A DNA stretch of 50,745 nucleotides from Prevotella sp. Its GTDB lineage: Bacteria; Bacteroidota; Bacteroidia; Bacteroidales; Bacteroidaceae. Of this stretch, positions 47,898 to 50,745 are shown one piece after another; position 1 is the first letter of the stretch, and each line of letters starts with the position of its first letter. A program made the position numbers and the translations under genes. The notes beneath the pieces were generated by a model, which saw only the letters and a list, made by a program, of their open reading frames with translations, was not told where the DNA came from and made no database searches. The stretch lies in assembly GCA_017619445.1 (NCBI GenBank), contig JAFZSI010000060.1:1-50745 (forward strand). Reading direction: 5' to 3'.

Positions 47898-47914
47898 ACT
47901 TCCCTCCTTCTCTC

Positions 47915-48682
47915 CTATAAAAACCCTTGATTCTTCAGAGCCTCTATCAGTGTGGCCGACAGGGCCTCGTTGTCCTTGCGCGTGTATCGGCAGTCGGTGA
48001 ACACCTGCGCCAAAGTCTGCTTGTTGTTGATGCTGACAAATTGCCGGTTTTCGGGCAGTTGCTCCTTGTAACCATAAAAAGCGTCTATGTCCGAGGGTGC
48101 AGGGTCGTGATAAGTCTCGTTGTGCACGATGGCCTCCAACGGCAGGCGGTCGGTGAGCTGCGGTTGCTCGTCGGGCCATCCAAGCGTGATGGTTGCCACG
48201 GGCATCACCAACTTTGGCAACTGCAAGGTGTCTATAATCATCTGTGGCATATAGACGGTGGTGCCGAGGAAGCAGAGGCCAAGCCCCTCAGCTTCGGCCA
48301 GGTTGCAGAACGTCTGGCAGTAGAGCAGCGCATCAGTGGCGGCATTGATGAACGACAGGAAATTGTCATAACCCGGATTGGCCTGGCGCTGCTCACACCA
48401 AGTGGTGGTACGGCGGAAGTCGGCGCAGAACGTGAGCACCACGGGAGCCTCGGTCACCATAGGTTGGTTGAAGTGTGCCGGTGCCAGACGTTGCTTCATC
48501 TCCGGCGAGCGGGTGACAACCACGCTGTATAATTGCAGGTTACCCATGGTCTGCGTGCGGCTCGCCGTTGCCAATAATGTGTTGACCAATTCGCCACTAA
48601 CTTCGCGCTTCGCGTATTTGCGGACGGTTCGGCGCGTTTCAATAAACATTGCATTTTGATTTGTGAACATTGAACTTTCCAT
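47915..48682 (-). CDS. Nitroreductase family protein
   Basis: 255 residues; FMN-dependent oxidoreductase that reduces nitro compounds, quinones or similar. MFIETRRTVRKYAKREVSGELVNTLLATASRTQTMGNLQLYSVVVTRSPE has the Arg-Arg-x-x-Arg FMN phosphate site; FINAATDALLYCQTFCNLAEAEGLGLCFLGT is the central helix segment; VMPVATITLGWPDEQP is the usual late motif. The ATG at 48649 matches family starts better than 48682; the extra 11 residues (MESSMFTNQNA) come from the repeat AAAGTTCAATGTTCA also seen at the TonB receptor start. Alone on its strand with a promoter at 48809-48840. Confidence 0.9.
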   Translation of the reverse strand: MESSMFTNQNAMFIETRRTVRKYAKREVSGELVNTLLATASRTQTMGNLQLYSVVVTRSPEMKQRLAPAHFNQPMVTEAPVVLTFCADFRRTTTWCEQRQANPGYDNFLSFINAATDALLYCQTFCNLAEAEGLGLCFLGTTVYMPQMIIDTLQLPKLVMPVATITLGWPDEQPQLTDRLPLEAIVHNETYHDPAPSDIDAFYGYKEQLPENRQFVSINNKQTLAQVFTDCRYTRKDNEALSATLIEALKNQGFL

Positions 48683-48689
48683 TTCTACT

Positions 48690-48800
48690 TTACTACTTTA
48701 CTACTATTACTCCATTACTACTTTACTACTATTACTCCTTCTCTCCTTTTCTCCTTTATTACTATTACTCCTTTACTCCTTCTCTCCTTCCCTCCCCTTT
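48690..48800. repeat. Simple-sequence tract of TTACTACTA and CTCCTTTACT words
   Basis: Pyrimidine-rich imperfect repeats of ACTACTTTACTACTATTACTC and CTTCTCTCC over about 110 bases in the leader of the nitroreductase message. On the message it reads as a run of GGAGAAAGGAG-like words. Confidence 0.75.
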
Positions 48801-48808
48801 TGCCCCTG

Positions 48809-48840
48809 CAAAATTAACAAACTTTTCTGTGATTGTGAAA
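48809..48840 (-). promoter_or_regulatory. Probable promoter of the nitroreductase gene
   Basis: Minus strand: TTTC (48837-48840), 20 bases, TAATTTTG (48809-48816). Leader of about 120-150 bases through the simple-sequence tract. Confidence 0.55.
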
Positions 48841-48945
48841 CAATTCAGCTTTATATTTCGTATCTGTGCACACCTTATTCTATATATGTGTAAAAAACTC
48901 CCTACAACTCCATGAATAATTATGGCTAAGGATTTTCCAAGTCCT

Positions 48946-49110
48946 AAAGTGCCACTCTACGGATGCAAAGTGCCACTTTACGAGCACAAAGTGCCACTTT
49001 ACGGATGAATTTTCTAGAGAATCTGCATATACACCTACGCTGTGCTTCCGTAACGCGTATGTTCAGGAAAACAAAGCATAAGTATAGAAACGTAAAGTGC
49101 GGGCTCGCAC
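48946..49110. repeat. 21-bp period repeat array with TCTAGA module (best copy)
   Basis: Three units of 21 bases starting at 48946, 48967 and 48988, each with AAAGTGCCACT(C/T)TACG, the palindrome AAAGTG-C-CACTTT being perfect in two. Then AATTTTCTAGAGAATC at 49009-49024, and further on a single AAAGTGCGGGCTCGC at about 49094. No gene seen in 48841-49276. Confidence 0.82.
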
Positions 49111-49276
49111 TCCACTGCTTCGGTATTCTTTTCACAAAAAAAATCTGCAAAAATGGTTTAAAAGATGTAAAAATATTATATTTTTTATCTCTTTTGATGC
49201 AAGGATTTGCAACCCCGATTGTTTTATAATAAAAGAATTGACGCAAATATAGTATAAACATATAAAAAAGAATAAG

Positions 49277-49792
49277 ATGATGAAGAAAAGTTTTTTATCA
49301 GTATTATCCATGTTCCTGATGATAGCTGGAATTTGCATAACAGCATCATGTGGTAACGATTCTGATGATTATCTCTTGAATGATTTTCCTCCTCTACCAG
49401 ACTCCTGCTATATTTCTATAGTTGGTGATTATCTGAAAGATGTTAACGGGGAAACAGGCATAGCCCGATTGGACCACGAAAGGTTTCCTATCGCCGCAGA
49501 AAGGTATCATAACATAGAGTACATAGAAACAGCCAATGGCGACAGATATTACCTCTTCCCACAGACACCTCCAGATCCAGGAGCAGGCGAAAACGACTTT
49601 CTTGGTGGAGATATCAGAGAAGAATTCTATAAAGAGTTTGTTATAGGTGAAAAAATGGAATTCAGCGGCAAGGTGTACAAAATTAACCCTAAGTACGTTG
49701 CTCTTGACGCACTTTTCGCAGAAATACTCAAAACAACCAATGTCTATATAATGCGCGCTCCTGAGTTCTCCGTCAAGCGCATCTCAGAATGA
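49277..49792 (+). CDS. Small lipoprotein, unknown function
   Basis: 171 residues (MKK start at 49280 also possible). Lipoprotein signal MMKKSFLSVLSMFLMIAGICITASC with Cys25 after ITAS. The mature part is short and acidic, with strand-like segments (CYISIVGDYLKDVNGETGIARL, IEYIETANGDRYYLFPQTPPDPG, EFVIGEKMEFSGKVYKINP). No family recognised. First of three consecutive lipoprotein genes on the plus strand. Confidence 0.78.
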   Translation: MMKKSFLSVLSMFLMIAGICITASCGNDSDDYLLNDFPPLPDSCYISIVGDYLKDVNGETGIARLDHERFPIAAERYHNIEYIETANGDRYYLFPQTPPDPGAGENDFLGGDIREEFYKEFVIGEKMEFSGKVYKINPKYVALDALFAEILKTTNVYIMRAPEFSVKRISE

Positions 49793-49919
49793 GAAATTCA
49801 TAAGGAAGTGACATGTATTGCAAAGTTGTTTAACAAGATTTAACCCCAAAACTGACTGAAACATCATTTCTAAATCGTTTATATTAATAGGAAGTTTAAC
49901 TCATAAAATTTTTTGAACA

Positions 49920-50423
49920 ATGAAAAAGTTTAAGATTCTATGTTTCGTAGTAACCGCACTGCTCGCCTTTGCAGCGTGCAGCAATGATGGAGACGAGATT
50001 ACTGTACCGCGCAATCTGGACCCCTATGAGGGAAACAGCAATGATGAAGGTTCTACTGAATCCAGTGGCTTGGATGCATCTTTATTGCCCGGTTACTGGA
50101 TTATGGTCAAGGATGGTGTCAGACAGAAAACGGGTGTATGGTTTTCTGATGGAACCGACCCACTAAGCTATGAAGGAGCCAAGACGGTTAAGTTTTTCTC
50201 TTTCTCTGATAATAAGGACGAATCTGCGCATTGCTTACGGAGTTGTTATTGGTTTGTTGGAGAGAATGGCGGCATTGGCTTGAGAATTAGTAACGAAGAA
50301 GTAACGGGTGTTACCAAATTGACAATGGACAAATTGACAATAAGGTATTATCAGTTAATCTATGACCGTGAGGTAATAGAAGAATATGAACGTCTGTCCG
50401 AACCCGTCAAGATTGAGGATTAA
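49920..50423 (+). CDS. Small lipoprotein, unknown function
   Basis: 167 residues. Signal MKKFKILCFVVTALLAFAAC with lipobox FAAC (Cys20), followed by the Ser/Asp-rich tether usual for surface lipoproteins of Bacteroidetes (SNDGDEITVP). The mature part LLPGYWIMVKDGVRQKTGVWFSDGTDPLSYEGAKTVKFFSF suggests a small beta-sandwich or lipocalin-like fold, which is not certain. 127 bases after the preceding lipoprotein; 54 before the next. Confidence 0.78.
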   Translation: MKKFKILCFVVTALLAFAACSNDGDEITVPRNLDPYEGNSNDEGSTESSGLDASLLPGYWIMVKDGVRQKTGVWFSDGTDPLSYEGAKTVKFFSFSDNKDESAHCLRSCYWFVGENGGIGLRISNEEVTGVTKLTMDKLTIRYYQLIYDREVIEEYERLSEPVKIED

Positions 50424-50477
50424 CCTTTGCGCTGCTTATAGATAAGACCAATATGAATAATTAAAAACCAAGAAACA

Positions 50478-50745
50478 ATGAAAAAAGGAAGACTCACAAA
50501 ATGGATGCTCATGTTCATGCTGGTAGCAGGAACGGGCGTAATGATGACCGCATGCAGCAGCGACGATGATGGTACAACCATCACGAACAGCGGAGATGAA
50601 AAGAATAATGACAAAAGCGGTGCCGGAAACCTGGAGCCGAATGCCCTGGCTGCTCAGAACATTGTGGGCAAATGGGCAATGCAGAAGCATGGTGCTATTG
50701 ACACTTCGAAAGAAGGCACTACTTTAGAGTTTCTGTCCGACGGGA
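50478..50745 (+). CDS. Lipoprotein, N-terminal part (cut by window end)
   Basis: The first 89 residues: MKKGRLTKWMLMFMLVAGTG then VMMTAC with lipobox MTAC (Cys26), followed by an Asp/Ser/Gly/Asn-rich tether (SSDDDGTTITNSGDEKNNDKSG) and then NIVGKWAMQKHGAI, EGTTLEFLSDG. The xxGxW..... pattern is the start seen in lipocalin-like lipoproteins, and it echoes LLPGYWIM in the gene before; the two may be paralogues. The frame is open to the window end. Confidence 0.8.
   Translation, partial: MKKGRLTKWMLMFMLVAGTGVMMTACSSDDDGTTITNSGDEKNNDKSGAGNLEPNALAAQNIVGKWAMQKHGAIDTSKEGTTLEFLSDG

Overview
The window is chromosomal DNA from a Bacteroidales bacterium, most probably Prevotellaceae. Supporting signs are the promoter signature of the phylum (TTTG, about 20 bases, TAnnTTTG) seen again and again, a type IX secretion gene (PorQ), TonB/ExbBD-type energy transduction, DUF4954 and DUF1573 proteins, an alpha-2-macroglobulin-like surface protein, a TPP-riboswitch operon of the omr1-pnuT-thiN type, and intergenic spaces full of the short AT-rich repeats usual in Prevotella and Bacteroides. 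The genus call is inference. I saw no rRNA, prophage, transposase or CRISPR array.

Layout. 1-0.9 kb: thyA 3' end and folA, closed by a terminator. 0.9-4.1 kb (minus): an Lrp/AsnC regulator, then an operon that starts with tRNA-Ser(GGA) and continues with ExbB/TolQ, an unnamed four-helix membrane protein and two ExbD/TolR proteins. 4.1-5.5 kb: repeats, a HigBA-type toxin-antitoxin pair with a clear promoter and possible operator, and a cluster of small hairpins. 5.5-8.1 kb (minus): TonB-family protein, polyprenyl synthase, TatD. 8.2-9.9 kb (plus): porQ-cmk. 9.9-18.9 kb (minus): ispH, meaB, a DUF1573 protein and a 1856-residue alpha-2-macroglobulin family protein behind a good promoter. 19-23.1 kb (minus): a MATE exporter carrying a repeat-derived insertion, and a RING-like/TerD-like protein with a terminator-like leader. 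23.3-28.7 kb: iron alcohol dehydrogenase, a 64-65 bp minisatellite, then an AT-richer pair of divergent genes (PIG-L deacetylase and a membrane-anchored AAA+ ATPase). 28.8-34.7 kb (plus): Bcp peroxidase, two unknown exported proteins, ADP-forming acyl-CoA synthetase. 34.8-35.0 kb: an orphan short transcript on the minus strand. 35.5-43.4 kb (plus): hflX, DUF4954, M16 protease, class I fumarase, terminator. 43.5-47.6 kb (plus): double promoter, TPP riboswitch, TonB receptor, PnuT, ThiN: a complete thiamine uptake and activation operon. 47.7-50.7 kb: a candidate small RNA, a nitroreductase, repeats, and three consecutive small lipoproteins, the last cut by the window end.

Most genes are core metabolism or envelope functions. 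The less ordinary material is (i) the RING/TerD protein with its structured leader and, 3 kb away, an AAA+ protein with a possible TerB-like segment; (ii) two short transcription units with strong or fair promoters and terminators but no known product; (iii) several dispersed repeat families: trinucleotide-loop hairpins, a 21-bp period array with a TCTAGA core, and a promoter cassette copied in front of unrelated genes; some of these repeats run into coding sequence.
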